From assembly GCF_024868665.1 (NCBI RefSeq), contig NC_079914.1, forward strand, positions 5,605,596 to 5,669,595: 64,000 nt of DNA, read 5' to 3'. The notes beneath the pieces are model-generated. The model searched no databases and was not told the origin of the DNA. It worked only from the letters and a program-made list of their open reading frames with translations. Both the position numbers and the translations under genes were made by a program. Source of the stretch: Triplophysa rosa (lineage: Eukaryota > Chordata > Actinopteri > Cypriniformes > Nemacheilidae). Positions 1-11,427 of this stretch are shown in pieces (within the stretch, counting starts at the first letter, position 1; each line of letters begins with the position of its first letter).

Positions 1-1373
1 AAAAAAGAAGCACAAGGCCAGTCATCACTGCCATTATAGATTTGAAAATGAAGCAGGAAAGGTGACGCATCTGCACTCAAATGCAGAATATTTATTGTTA
101 GTTAAAGACAAAAATATGTTCAGTGAGTCAGTGATTTAAACTCACCGCTTTTTGGATTCTTGCTATCAGAACTTTAATGAAGTTTGTGTGAAGCGATATG
201 AAGAATCCCACTTTTATGCCTTTTTTCTCCATTAGGTGTAAATAACATGTTTATGTGAAGATATAAAAGATAACTCAGTGTTTTATCAGCCCATATGTTC
301 TACCAATAACTTGGAATTTAGTGACATATTTAGTGTTATATTTAATGCTTGACTTGATCGGCTGTTACAATGTTACAAAAAAGTTGTCTGTAAGTTTACT
401 GTGATATTTTAATTGTCTAGGATTGTCTAGGATGAAGCAATTAATGTGTGATAACATAACTTTGTTTGTATCTGTGTACAGTTTGTACAAGCATTTTATA
501 ACACTTATGTGGAAAGGTGCTGACCAGAAACCATGCAAATGTCCACACCACCTTGCCATAGACAAAGGTGTTACCGAATGTCTTTACCATACAGACAGCT
601 TTTGTCAATATTTAGTTGTTTAAATACCAATGCGAGGTCTTTTAAAGCACTTTTAAGGCAGTTTTCAGCTACATGGTACATTAAACACTAGTTATTGTGT
701 AATGATTACCTTAATGAGACATTAATATATCTATAGAAAATGAGTTCATATTAAAAACCAAACCTGTCTCACAGCCGTTTGTGATATACTGTAGTCATTG
801 TGAAATGTAGAATCTATTGATTTATATTCATGGACAGAAATGTACAGCACGACTTTCTGTATCAATACAGTGTGTGTACATACAGCATACATTCATATAT
901 TTATAACCCGATATCAGGTGAAGTCGGATATATTTTACAAGATGGCTAAGCTCCCTCTTATCCCTTACCCCTTGCTGATCGACTGGAGATAACAGAACTA
1001 CTTTTCATACTTTATTGGATCAATGCAAATAATATGAACAAACATTCAACGCAGAAAAGGGCTGTTAATGTACATCCAGATGGTTGTTATCACAGTAAAA
1101 TCACCATTAAAGGGTTTGTTTTGCATCTCTGCATATCTGGAAATAAGAAACCTCATGTTGGCCACTTGGCCAATCAGACGCAGGTATTAAAGAACATTGT
1201 GCTGTTGGCTTTACAGTTCTCTACTCATGTAAACAAAAAGAGATTCAGAGAAAGTTTAAAACAAAGGTTTCAATACGAGAATATCTGCTTACATTTTACA
1301 ATATAGTAATTTTCAAAGCATTGTGTCATGCAAGCCGCTTGTGTCTTGAGTCTTTGCATTTACACACGTTAAC
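1..1373. other. AT-rich noncoding sequence
   Basis: No convincing gene. Short open frames here have no homology that I recognise, no splice logic and biased AT-rich composition. One block, about 425-545, recurs at about 17050-17165 with shared runs such as TTTGTACAAG and TTATGTGGAAAGG, so it is a dispersed repeat. Confidence 0.6.
425..545. repeat. dispersed repeat, copy 1 (partner at 17050-17165)
   Basis: About 110 bp here aligns with 17050-17165 in the same orientation: GTGTGATAACAT, AACTTTGTTTGT, GTTTGTACAAG and TTATGTGGAAAGG occur in the same order and spacing. No terminal inverted repeat is evident. Family not recognised. Confidence 0.6.
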
Positions 1374-1381
1374 CAGCAGAT

Positions 1382-1761
1382 TATGGCGTTATTATAATGA
1401 CAAATGTCGCAAGCGCATTATTACAAGGCGAGAGCGCATTCTTGTAATACTTTCTTGCCCGCTGTGGAAGGCTATCCCTGATTTGGTTGACTACTTTTGA
1501 CAGCCTATAACGCCTGGAACACACAGGAGGACCTCTCGAGAGCAAGAGTACCAACGGATTCGTGGACGCACGCATTTTGAGTGCGCACACGCTCACTGAG
1601 CGAGAGGAGAGAAAATTCATAAGAGAGCAGCGTATAATTGAAAGCACGCGTCCAGTTTTGTGCATGAGCAAAGGAAATCGGCGTGCGAGCGGAGAGATTA
1701 CAAGAATGCGCTCTCGCCTTGTAATAATGCGCTCGCGACATTTGTCATTATAATAATGCCA
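1382..1761. mobile_element. 380 bp MITE with 8 bp target duplication (hAT-like)
   Basis: The first roughly 70 bases and the reverse complement of the last 70 are nearly identical (TGGC[A/G]TTATTATAATGACA..., continuing through GCGCATTATTACAAGGCGAG). The element is flanked on both sides by CAGCAGAT (1374-1381 and 1762-1769). An 8 bp duplication fits the hAT superfamily. There is no coding capacity; the frames across it are shadows of the inverted repeat. Confidence 0.85.
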
Positions 1762-1824
1762 CAGCAGATGTCCTCCACGTGCCGTGTTTCAGCCTATCCT
1801 CGCTCATTTGACCACATAAAGTCA

Positions 1825-2545
1825 CAGGCAGTGTTGCCAGATTGGGCAGATAACGCTCAATTGGGATTCTTTTGAACGGGTTAGACCGGAGAAAAATGCA
1901 TTGGGAGGGTGGACAAAATTTGGGCTGCTTATGAAATTAAAAACCTGCGCAATCTCGTCCTAGACAGCTGCTGGACTTGCTCAATTTTGCATTATGTGCT
2001 CTGCAATAAACAGCCTACTTTATGAAAGACATAACGTTACTGTAGTTCTGTCAGATGTTAAGGCAACTCTCAAAGGTAAGCGCATTTTTGTTGCTGCTGT
2101 TCTTTTAATTTCTATCATATTAGTATGTTTCAATGGATTGCACATTTTTAGGCTGCCTTGGTGTGTGCATGAAGGTCATGAACGAGTGTAAAATGACTAC
2201 TCGTTGCTTTCTTTTTTTGCATAGTTATGTATGTGTTTTTTTAGGGTTCAAGTCATTGGTTAATTTATTGATTGTCACTTTAAAGTGCATATTTTCTAAC
2301 TCTATTTAATGAATTTGCTATGTTTGATCTGTTTTCCTGGTTTCTATTATATTTTTTCATCTTTTCATACTTCGTTTTAAGAAGATAAAATTGTCATTAT
2401 CATCATTGATTGACATTGGAATAAATTTCTATCAGATTATTTTGCCAGTTCAAATTTTGGGCTGGTTTTTGTTGGAGTGGGCAGGTTTTAGTGAGCCTTT
2501 CGGCTGGAAATTGTCCACCCAAGTGGCAATACACAGGATTGCGTG
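1825..2545. repeat. possible degenerate inverted-repeat element
   Basis: The left side begins CAGTGTTGCCAGATTGGG and contains GGGAGGGTGGACAAA. The right side read in reverse gives TGTATTGCCACTTGGGTGGACAA, an imperfect inverted match. No target duplication could be assigned. The interior has no recognisable gene. Confidence 0.3.
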
Positions 2546-2555
2546 TGTGTGTGTG

Positions 2556-4946
2556 CATCAGGTTATTAGAGAAGTGTGAACTAAATTACGACTTCCGAAG
2601 CACTGGTCTATAGCGGACATGCAGTTTAAGAAGTGTATCTTTACGTCTGTCATTTGCTGACATGTGAGATTTGGAATGGGTGATGCATGTGGGCTTACCT
2701 TCATATGCCGATGCAAGTCTACATCACTGAAAGACAAGGTGAAGGCAAATTAAAATGCAATGTATGTTTGAAAGTACTTATAGAGCAGTCAAGAAAATAT
2801 GAAAACACAAGCATTTGGCTGAATATGATAAATAAACTTTTAAATCAGGAACACACTGAAACCGGAGCATCTCTATCTTGAGAGCACTATACAGTATGTT
2901 TTGCTCATTTGAAGTCAATTCACAGCGCTTCAGATAATGCATTGTCTGCACAAGCATCGCTTACATAAATTTAACTACATTTTACCACTTACCTGTAGTA
3001 CACAATCCAACACGCAACCTGTCTGATCTGAGTATGAAAAAAATATATATAAAGTTATTTACTTCATATCCTTGCAGTGAAGACCTCTATTGCTCAGTTG
3101 CTTTGTGTAAGAAAATATAGCCTAGTATATTCAATTAGACACTCAAAAACAAAACATAAGAAAATGGTGAGGATAAAATGAAGAAAAGGTGATTCAACGT
3201 ATACTTTGTGCGTGTAAAGTTTGGATCTAAAGCAAACTGTTTAACAACAAAACAATTAAAACCTTGTTTAAACTAAAAGTAAACAGAAACACTTACTGTA
3301 GGATGGAATGTCTACTTCTTGAGTTTCCTTGCTACACAATCAGATGTCCAACACAAATTAATAAAAGAGGTTTGACGCTGAAAAGAACTCAGAGTCTGCT
3401 CTATATGTCAGTAAATCTTAGAATAGTGTCTAGGTGTTAAGGGGTTGCCACAGTTTAACACTAACCACTAAAACAGATGTGCAAAGACAACTCTTAATAA
3501 CAGGATGTGTGAGATTTGACTGTTCTAAATGTTCTAAAGAATATCAGTTTAGAATCATATAAACAATTATGTTATAAGGTATACCTTTGATAGAATCACT
3601 TTTATTTTTAATCTAAAAAAAAAACAGAAAAAATATTTGAAAACCTTATGCAAACTTATTTTATGATACAACCTGGAGGCATGATATAAAAAAACATTCA
3701 TGAAATGAACATGAGTACATTCAATTTAAGGATTCTTGCTGTTCAATCAAAATCTGCTTTATGTGTTTTAAGGAATCACCCAACTGCCTGCTGTGATGCT
3801 ATGAACACAGCAATAAAGATGTTTTTTTTTCTTCACCCTTGGTTGGTGGACGCACTGGCATCTTCTCAGACAGAAGGAAAACAGTCAGGATAGGGGGAAC
3901 ATCATGGACACCATTTAAAGACACGCTCCATGCAGTTAGGAAAAACATGCGCTTTAATTATACAGTGTTGTAGACACAGTTTGAAGAATGGATACTCAGA
4001 TTTTTTTTCATTTTTCAGAAACATGAACGCTGGAAGGTAACCGCTCAACACTTGTGCACACATACAAACATTTATTTGGTCAAGCCATTTTCATGGATGC
4101 CCCTGTACAATTAGACACGTGTGAGAATGGTTTAAGTTTTAAACAAAACAGGTAATGATGAATAAAGCGGATATGTTCAGAATGCTAGTGGAAAGTTGTT
4201 TTCTGATTAGTTAGAGATATAGCGAGATTATAGTTTGTCATTAACCCTATTAGATGCATTGGACACTCTAGCAACACACAGGAGCCCCACAGCTCGATTC
4301 GTCATGCATTGCTTCATGTGATTTACAGCTGTCATGTGGGGACAGAGCTGTCTGAAACAAGAGGTTTCTCTGTATAATGTCAGGAATGCGGTCTTTCCTC
4401 CAACGTAAGTTTTACCACAGCTTTATCACACCTATATACTTATATATAGAATGCTTTATTTAATTACTTATTCATTCCTTGCTTTGTTTGTTTACGTATT
4501 CATTATTTATTTAATCACTTATATAACCAATTCTTTCTTTAATCACTTATTCGCGATTTATTGCTTTTATTTACTTATTCATGCCTTTATTTATCACGCA
4601 TAAGATACGTGTCAACATCATAAAAACATGTCCAAACATGATCTCCGGAGAAGAGAGAAAAATGCTCGGTAACCGTACGGGCAAAAGTTCAAGAGTTCAA
4701 CTCCAGACGTGGGCAATCCCTCACGACGTGGACAGATACTGTCAAAGGCCAAAAGTTCAACACAAAGGGGGGCAGTCCCTCACAATGGGGCGGGTATGGT
4801 CAAAGGTCAACGCAAAGGGGGGGCCCTCCAACGTGGGTGGTCCGGAAGTAATTCAACCCCCTCCCCCCCGAAAAGGTCAATGACCCCATCAATCATACCT
4901 GTCAATCATTTTGACACTATGTCCCCCATATATACTACTCAAACAC
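2556..4946. repeat. left arm of a 5.2 kb palindrome
   Basis: This arm is the reverse complement of 5297-7754 over its whole length, with scattered substitutions and small indels. For example, the block at 2687-2881 reappears inverted at 7429-7623 without change. The outer edge is sharp: CATCAGGTTATTAG at 2556 pairs with CTAATAACCTGATG ending at 7754, and homology stops there. A frame of 64 codons is identical in both arms but resembles no family I know. Splice-like signals are present; see the right arm. Confidence 0.9.
4581..4900. repeat. GTTCAAC/GGTCAA-rich block inside the palindrome arm
   Basis: This stretch repeats short units (AAAAGTTCAA, GGTCAACGCAAAGG, CCCTCACnACG) at roughly 50 bp spacing. 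Its inverted partner is at about 5340-5660. It explains the apparent proline- and glycine-rich open frames here, which are not genes. Confidence 0.6.
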
Positions 4947-4980
4947 NCGCACCCACCCACACACACACACACGCACACGC

Positions 4981-5017
<37 letters not shown>

Positions 5018-5296
5018 TTGGTTGACTATCCCCGTGGGGATAGTCCATAGGCGTAGTGTTTTTTATACTGTACAAACTGTATATTCTATCCCCTATCCCT
5101 AACCCAACCCCTAAACCTAAAGATCATAGAACACTTTTTGCATTTTTAGATTTGTAAAAAATATTGTTCTGTACAATTTATTAGCTTTTGTGCACATGAG
5201 GACCTCAATTTTGGTCCCCATGGTGACACGAGTCCCCATGTGTTGGTGTGTATTCAGGTTTAGGTCCCCACCGGGATATACAAACATGAACACACA
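4947..5296. repeat. palindrome spacer with CA microsatellite and a GGGGAC-type fish repeat
   Basis: The spacer holds one ambiguous base (4947), a CA/CG microsatellite (about 4958-5014), then a repeat with CCCCGTGGGGATAG and GGTCCCCACCGGGATA near its ends. Such microsatellite-associated repeats are common in cyprinids. No gene. Confidence 0.7.
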
Positions 5297-7754
5297 CACA
5301 AGTAGTATATATGGGGGACATAGTGTCAAAATGATTGACAGGTATGATTGATGGGGTCATTGACCTTTGCGAGGAGGGGGAGGGGTTGAATTACTTCCGG
5401 ACCACCCACGTTGCGAGGGACCGCCCCTTTGCGTTGACCTTTGACCGATCCGCCCCATTGTGAGGGACTGCCCCCCTTTGTGTTGAACTTTTGGCCTTTG
5501 ACAGTATCTGTCCACGTCGTGAGGGATTGCCCACGTCTGGAGTTGAACTCTTGAACTTTTCCCGTACGGTTACCGAGCATTTTTCTCTCTTCTCCGGAGA
5601 TCATGTTTGGACATGTTTTGATGTTGACACGTATCTTATGCGTGAATAAATAAAGGCATGTAATAAATAAAAACAATAAATCGGCAATAAGTGATTAAAG
5701 AAAGAATTGGTTATATAAGTGATAAATAAATAATAATAGAAATAAAAAAGCAATAATGTATAAGTAAATAAACAAATAAACAAGAAGATGAATAAGTAAT
5801 ACATGAATAAAGCACGAATAAGTAAGTAAATAAACAATGAATAAGTAAGCATTCAATATATATATATATATATATATATAGTGGATGTGATAAAGCTGTG
5901 GTAAAACTTACGTTGGAGGAAAGACCGCATTCCTGACATTATACAGAGAAACCTCTTGTTTCAGACAGCTCTGTCCCCACATGACAGCTGTAAATCACAT
6001 GAAGCAAAGCATGACGAATCGAGCTGTGGGGCTCCTGTGTGTTGCTAGAGTGTCCAATGCATCTATATAGGGTTAATGACAAACTATAATCTCGCTATAT
6101 CTCTAACTAATCAGAAAACAACTTTCCACTAGCATTCTGAACATATCCGCTTTATTCATCATTACCTGTTTTGTTAAAACTTAAACCATTCTCACACGTG
6201 TCTAATTGTACAGGGGCATCCATGAAAATGGCTTGACCAAATAAATGTTTGTATGTGTGCACAAGTGTTGAGCGGTTACCTTCCAGCGTTCATGTTTCTG
6301 AAAAATGAAAAAAAATCTGAGTATCCATTCTTCAAACTGTGTCTACAACACTGTATAATTAAAGCGCATGTTTTTCCTAACTGCATGGAGCGTGTCTTTA
6401 AATGGTGTCCATGATGTTCCCCCTATCCTGACTGTTTTCCTTCTGTCTGAAAGATGCCAGTGCGTCCACCAACCAAGGGTGAAGAAAAAAAAACATCTTT
6501 ATTGCTAGTGTTCATAGCATCACAGCAGGCAGTTGGGTGATTCCTTAAAACACATAAAGCAGATTTTGATTGAACAGCAAGAATCCTTAAATTGAATGTA
6601 CGTCATGTTCATTTCATGAATGTTTTTTTATATCATGCCTCCAGGTTGTATCATAAAATAAGTCTGCATAAGGTTTTCAAAATATTTTTTTTTTTTTTTA
6701 GATTAAAAATAAAAGTGATTCTATCAAAGGTATACCTTATAACATAATTGTTTATATGATTCTAAACTGATATTCTTTAGAACATTTAGAACAGTCAAAT
6801 CTCACACATCCTGTTATTAAGAGTTGTCTTTGCACATCTGTTTTAGTGGTTAGTGTTAAACTGTGGCAACCCCTTAACACCTAGACACTATTCTAAGATT
6901 TACTGACATATAGAGCAGACTCTGAGTTCTTTTCAGCGTCAAACCTCTTTTATTAATTTGTGTTGGACATCTGATTGTGTAGCAAGGAAACTCAAGAAGT
7001 AGACATTCCATCCTACAGTAAGTGTTTCTGTTTACTTTTAGTTTAAACAAGGTTTTAATTGTTGTTGTTGTTAAACAGTTTGCTTTAGATCCAAACTTTA
7101 CACGCACAAAGTATACGTTGAATCACCTTTTCTTCATTTTATCCTCACCATTTTCTTATGTTTTGTTTTTGAGTGTCTATTGAATATACTAGGCTATATT
7201 TTCTTACACAAAGCAACTGAGCAATAGAGGTCTTCACTGCAAGGATATGAAGTAAATAGCTTTATATATTTTTTTCATACTCAGATCAGACAGGTTGCGT
7301 GTTGGATTGTGTACTACAGGTAAGTGGTAAAATGTAGTTAAATTTAGGTAACATGCTTGTGCAGACAATGCATTATCTGAAGCGCTGTGAATTGACTTCA
7401 AATGAGCAAAACATACTGTATAGTGCTCTCAAGATAGAGATGCTCCGGTTTCAGTGTGTTCCTGATTTAAAAGTTTATTTATCATATTCAGCCAAATGCT
7501 TGTGTTTTCATATTTTCTTGACTGCTCTATAAGTACTTTCAAACATACATTGCATTTTAATTTGCCTTCACCTTGTCTTTCAGTGATGTAGACTTGCATC
7601 GGCATATGAAGGTAAGCCCACATGCATCACCCATTCCAAATCTCACATGTCAGCAAATGACAGACGTAAAGATACACTTCTTAAACTGCATGTCCGCTAT
7701 AGACCAGTGCTTCGGAAGTCGTAATTTAGTTCACACTTCTCTAATAACCTGATG
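5297..7754. repeat. right arm of the 5.2 kb palindrome
   Basis: Reverse complement of 2556-4946. It is slightly longer because of an expanded AT-rich tract at about 5640-5881, which ends in a TA run (5852-5881). Read outward on the plus strand it contains two exon-like segments bounded by good splice sites: 35 nt ending ACTACAG before GTAAGTGG (about 7320), and 28 nt after CTTTCAG ending ATATGAAG before GTAAGC (about 7612). These could belong to a noncoding transcript. I recognise no protein. Confidence 0.9.
5852..5881. repeat. TA dinucleotide run
   Basis: An uninterrupted AT/TA tract in the right palindrome arm. The left arm has only a short TATATATA counterpart, so the tract expanded after the arms formed. 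Confidence 0.9.
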
Positions 7755-8384
7755 TGTGAATATAATTACTATGATACCCTATTTGTCTTAATGAACAGAT
7801 TTACCTTAAGAGCAAATGATTAAATCCTAATACCAGTGGTGGACAGTAACGAAGTAAATTTGCATGAGTACTGTACTTAAGTACACTTTTTGAGTATCTG
7901 TACTTTACTTGAGTATTATTTTTTCTGAGTACTTGTACTTTAACTTCACTACATTTCAAAGACAAATATCATACTTTTTACTCCACTACATTTATAAAAA
8001 GGTCCAAAAGTAGAAAAGGGTTTCTATGCAGTGGGGTTTCCTGTGTGCGCAATTTATCTGGCTTGCGATCTGCCAGGACCTTTCACTGTTGCCAAGTATT
8101 TCAGTTTTTTTATGCTCGCCGTTTTCCGGCAAGCTTTGAATGGCCATTTGGCAGTTTTTTAACGCAAATCTGGCAACTCTGGGATCTGCCCGCTAAACTA
8201 ATGTAAACGTAGGCGCTGCTACACCATTGATAGCGCTCTAAAAAGGAAAATAGAACAATAAAAGACGAAAAGGCACATGTTAAAGTGTGGTGTAATCATC
8301 TGTGGGTTACGATCAGTCAAAGATCATAGAAACATTGTCATGAAAATTTATTTATTTATTTATTCAGTTATTTATTAGATATTA

Positions 8385-8536
8385 TTTATTATAATGATCT
8401 TGCTTGGTCTATAAACACCATGCACTGTGCTGTGTTTTACCTTTCTGTGTTTTTCTTATTTGCTCCTGTAAAGCTGCTTTGGAACAATGCACATTGTGAA
8501 AAGCGCTATATAAATAAAATTGAATTGAATTGAATG
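8385..8536 (+). repeat. LINE/SINE 3' tail
   Basis: GTAAAGCTGCTTTGGAACAA, then AAAGCGCTATATAAATAAA and a TGAAT-repeat end, is the familiar 3' tail of teleost L2-type retroelements and the SINEs that use it. Only the tail is present, as expected for a 5'-truncated insertion. Confidence 0.65.
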
Positions 8537-9350
8537 AAAATGATCGGCATAACGGCTAAACGGTAAATAAGCATCACATACACCTTGAGCATACGGTGCG
8601 TGTTAACTTCTGATCTGCTGCTATATCATTTAAAGCGATTTGGAAAATGAATGATGTTTTTACTGAAGTAACTATAGTTGAAGTATTCCTGTTGAAATAA
8701 AAACAATAGAACCCTGCCCAAAATACAACATAAAATGTAATGGATTTAATGGTTATAATGGGAATTGTACTATGGATACTTGTTGTCTACTTGTATGTGA
8801 TGGATTCTATTGTGGGATGGTAAATCCTATTGGAATAAAACCCAAAACACACTACAAAGAGGAATTTAATTTAAAAATCTCATTCTAATTCAAAAATTCA
8901 TTGTTTTTTTCATGCGTGCGTGTCTGTGTGTTTGTCCGTGTGTGTGTGTCAGGGTTGTACAAAATTCAGAATTTAATTGAGAATGACCCCTAAATTCCAA
9001 TTAAATTCTTGAATTAGAATTTTAATTGATATTGCAAACAGGAATTAAAATTGCAGGAAGTAGAATTGGAATTCCATAAAATTCAAAGAAATTTATGATA
9101 TATAATTAAGGAGTATTTAACAATGAAGCTTTAGAGTATATATTACATATGATTACTGTCATGATTCTGCCGCATCATGTCATGTTTCTTCATTGTTCCT
9201 GCCCTCTTGTTTCCTCGTTAGGGCTCGTTATGATTTCATGCCCCACACCTGTCCCCTCTTGATTTTGATCCCTTATAATGCCCTTGTGTTTTCTGTCCTG
9301 TGCTGGTTCATTGTCACTTGTTGCATGTGGTGAGTTCCTGTCTTGTCAGT

Positions 9351-9402
9351 GTAGTGTAGTGTAGTGTAGTGTAGTGTAGTGTAGTGTAGTGTAGTGTAGT
9401 GT
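9351..9402 (+). repeat. GTAGT pentanucleotide array
   Basis: Ten tandem GTAGT units within the left LTR. The matching place in the right LTR (about 10750) has only two or three units, so this is slippage after insertion. Confidence 0.9.
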
Positions 9403-9601
9403 AATACAGTATATGGTAAATGTTATTTTTTAGTCCTGTCTACTTTAGTTAGTTCGTGTTCCTGTTTATCTGTCATGTTTATATCTTTGTTATTTTACTA
9501 CCTCATGGGTTTTTGTTTTGTTTTATTATTAAAGTCTTGTTAACCCCTTACCTGCTGTCTGCGTTTGGGTCCTCTGTCCTTGCACCTCACCAACCATGAC
9601 A

Positions 9602-10463
9602 GAATGAACCAGCCATAAATGGACCCAGCAGACCGAGGGATCGAAGCGGGAGGGGTCTAAGCCGCCGGACTCCCTTCCAGGGTTGAGGCCGCCGGGCTCC
9701 CCTCCAGAGTCTGGACCGCCGGACTCCCTTCCGGGGTCGAGACCGCCGGAACCCCTGTCCGGGGTCGAGACCGCTGGGCTCCCTTCCAGGGTTGAGGTCG
9801 TCAGGTTCCCCTCCAGGGTCGAGACCGCCGGTGCCCTGTTCCCGCCACAGATCCCTGCCGGCATCCCAGCTGGTACCCAGACCTGTCGAGTCGACACCCT
9901 GTCCTGTCCTGCCGTTGATCCAGCTTGTGTCCGAGAGCGCTGCCCAGCCGCCAGAGAGCGCTGCCCAGCCACCAACATCCAGCCCTGTCTTGTCGACACC
10001 CAGTCCTGCCCAGCCAGTGACTCAGCCGGTCTCCCAGCGGGTGACTCAGCCGGTTTCCCAGCCGGCCTCCCAGCCGGTGACTCAACCGGCCTCCCAGTCC
10101 AGTGCAGCCAGCCGTTCCAGTCCAGTGCAGCCGCTCATCCAGTCCGGTCCAGCCTCCAGAGAGCGCAGCATCCAGTCCGTGTCCGCCGGCATCCATTCCG
10201 TGTCCACTGGCATTCAGTCCGGTGCAGCCAGAATCCAGTCCGGCATCCCCAGCTTTCCCCTTGTTTGGACTACCCCTTGGACTCTTGTGCCTCCCCCCCT
10301 TGGACTCTTGTGTTCCCTTCCCTCGGACTCTTGTGCTCCCCCCTCCAATTTTTTATGGTTATTGTTTTATCATGTTGCCCTGTTTTTTGCCATTGTCACA
10401 GTCTGTCTTGTCTTGTTTGTGCCTTGAGGAGCATCAGGTTGCTGCTCCTTAAGGAGGGGCTTC
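9602..10463 (+). other. GC-rich, repetitive interior of the short LTR element
   Basis: 9640-9840 consists of degenerate 36-39 bp repeats containing GACCGCCGG and CTCCCTTCCAGGGT. 9950-10250 consists of CCAGTCC/CCAGCC-rich repeats. Open frames cross it in several frames on both strands, as expected from GC-rich repeats that lack stop codons, so I do not call a protein with confidence. A Gag-derived or purely spacer role is possible. Confidence 0.5.
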
Positions 10464-11187
10464 TGTCATGATTCTGCCGCATGTCATGTTTCTCTTGGCC
10501 TAGTGGTGGGATCATGACAGAACCCCATGTTTTATGTGGAGAGAGACTATTTTGGGACTTATGGCTCGCCATACTCTTTCTCCGGTCTTGTCATGTTCCT
10601 GCCCTCTTGTTTCCTTGTTAGGGCTCGTTATGATTTCATTCCCCACACCTGTCCCCTCTTGATTTTGATCCCTTATAATGCCCTTGTGTTTTCTGTCATG
10701 TGCTGGTTCATTGTCACTCGTTGCATGTGACGAGTTCCTGTCTTGTCAGTTTAGTGTAGTGTAGTCTAGTCTTTTGTAATATATGGTAAATGTTATTTTT
10801 TTAGTCCTGTCTAGTTTAGTTAGTCCATGTTCCTGTTTATATCTTTGTTATTTTACTCCCTCGTGGGTTTTTGTTTTGTATTATTATTATTAAAGTCTTG
10901 TCAATCCCTTACCCGCTGTCCTTGCACCTCACCAACCGTGACAGATTACAACATGAATTTCATACAGATATTATTGTATTTACTCAATACTTTATTATAG
11001 TAAATAGGCCTATTTTTTTTACCACAAATTAACATTAAAAACGTAGTCTATAAAACAGATCATTAAAATTGTAATAACTTTCAAATTGTGGAAAATGATA
11101 CGATCGCACTTCTTTTCCCAGAATACCTTGCTTTATCCAAGTCTTCTAAACGGTTGACCAAACCTAGCTGTACTTGCATGTAAACAT

Positions 11188-11327
11188 CTGGCCATACCTG
11201 CTTCCTCTGCACCTGTTGAGAGGATATTTAGTGTTGCAGGCAGGATATTCAGACTAGAACGATGCCGCCTCAATGACAAAACATTTGAGGAACTGTTGAC
11301 CATTAGATGCAACAACGTTACCCTGTA
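11188..11327 (+). pseudogene. hAT transposase C-terminal (dimerisation) fragment
   Basis: The frame ending at the TAA at 11325-11327 reads ...IPASSAPVERIFSVAG, then RCRLNDKTFEELLTIRCN. This is the hATC segment, with the family's P-(S/A)-S-x-P-x-E-R-x-F-S-x-A-G core. Upstream the frame is closed by stops, so only the last roughly 46 codons of the transposase survive. It belongs to the hAT element that starts at 7834. Confidence 0.8.
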
Positions 11328-11427
11328 AAGTACTTTAATAAATTATAATTGCATTTACCAAAACATTGTTTCATTTGATTACTTTGAAATGAAAATAGTG
11401 CTAATTATTCAACATTAAGGGAATGTA

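Larger units (their letters stand above)
9157..10943 (+). mobile_element. short non-autonomous LTR retrotransposon
   Basis: Two LTRs (9157-9601, 445 bp; 10464-10943, 480 bp) start TGTCATGATTCTGCCGCAT and end ..CGTGACA or ..CATGACA. GATTAC flanks the element on both sides (9151-9156 and 10944-10949). A purine-rich tract AAGGAGGGGCTTC lies directly before the second LTR. The 862 bp interior has no reverse transcriptase, protease or integrase. It is GC-rich and built from repeats, and reads as Pro/Ser/Gln-rich low-complexity protein in several frames. The left LTR lacks about 100 bp found in the right one and has an expanded GTAGT array. Confidence 0.85.
7834..11427 (+). mobile_element. hAT transposon remnant, interrupted by an LTR element and truncated on the right
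   Basis: The left end reads CAGTGGTGGACAGTAACG, followed by the AGTACTGTACTTAAGTACA-type subterminal sequence of a very common teleost hAT family. At the other end (11188-11327) the C-terminal dimerisation segment of a hAT transposase is still readable. The body is broken by a LINE-type tail (about 8385-8536) and a complete short LTR element (9157-10943). The right terminal inverted repeat is not visible before the next LTR begins at 11428. The middle, 8540-9150, is AT-rich and has no readable transposase. Confidence 0.7.

Noticed and set aside
2687..2881. 64-codon frame identical in both palindrome arms as a conserved gene
   Set aside because: Identity is explained by the palindrome itself. 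There is no family match, and the splice-like signals suggest that the frame is not used as such.
4709..5102. Proline/histidine-rich frames near the CA repeat
   Set aside because: They are translations of repeats and a microsatellite in the palindrome spacer, with an ambiguous base inside.
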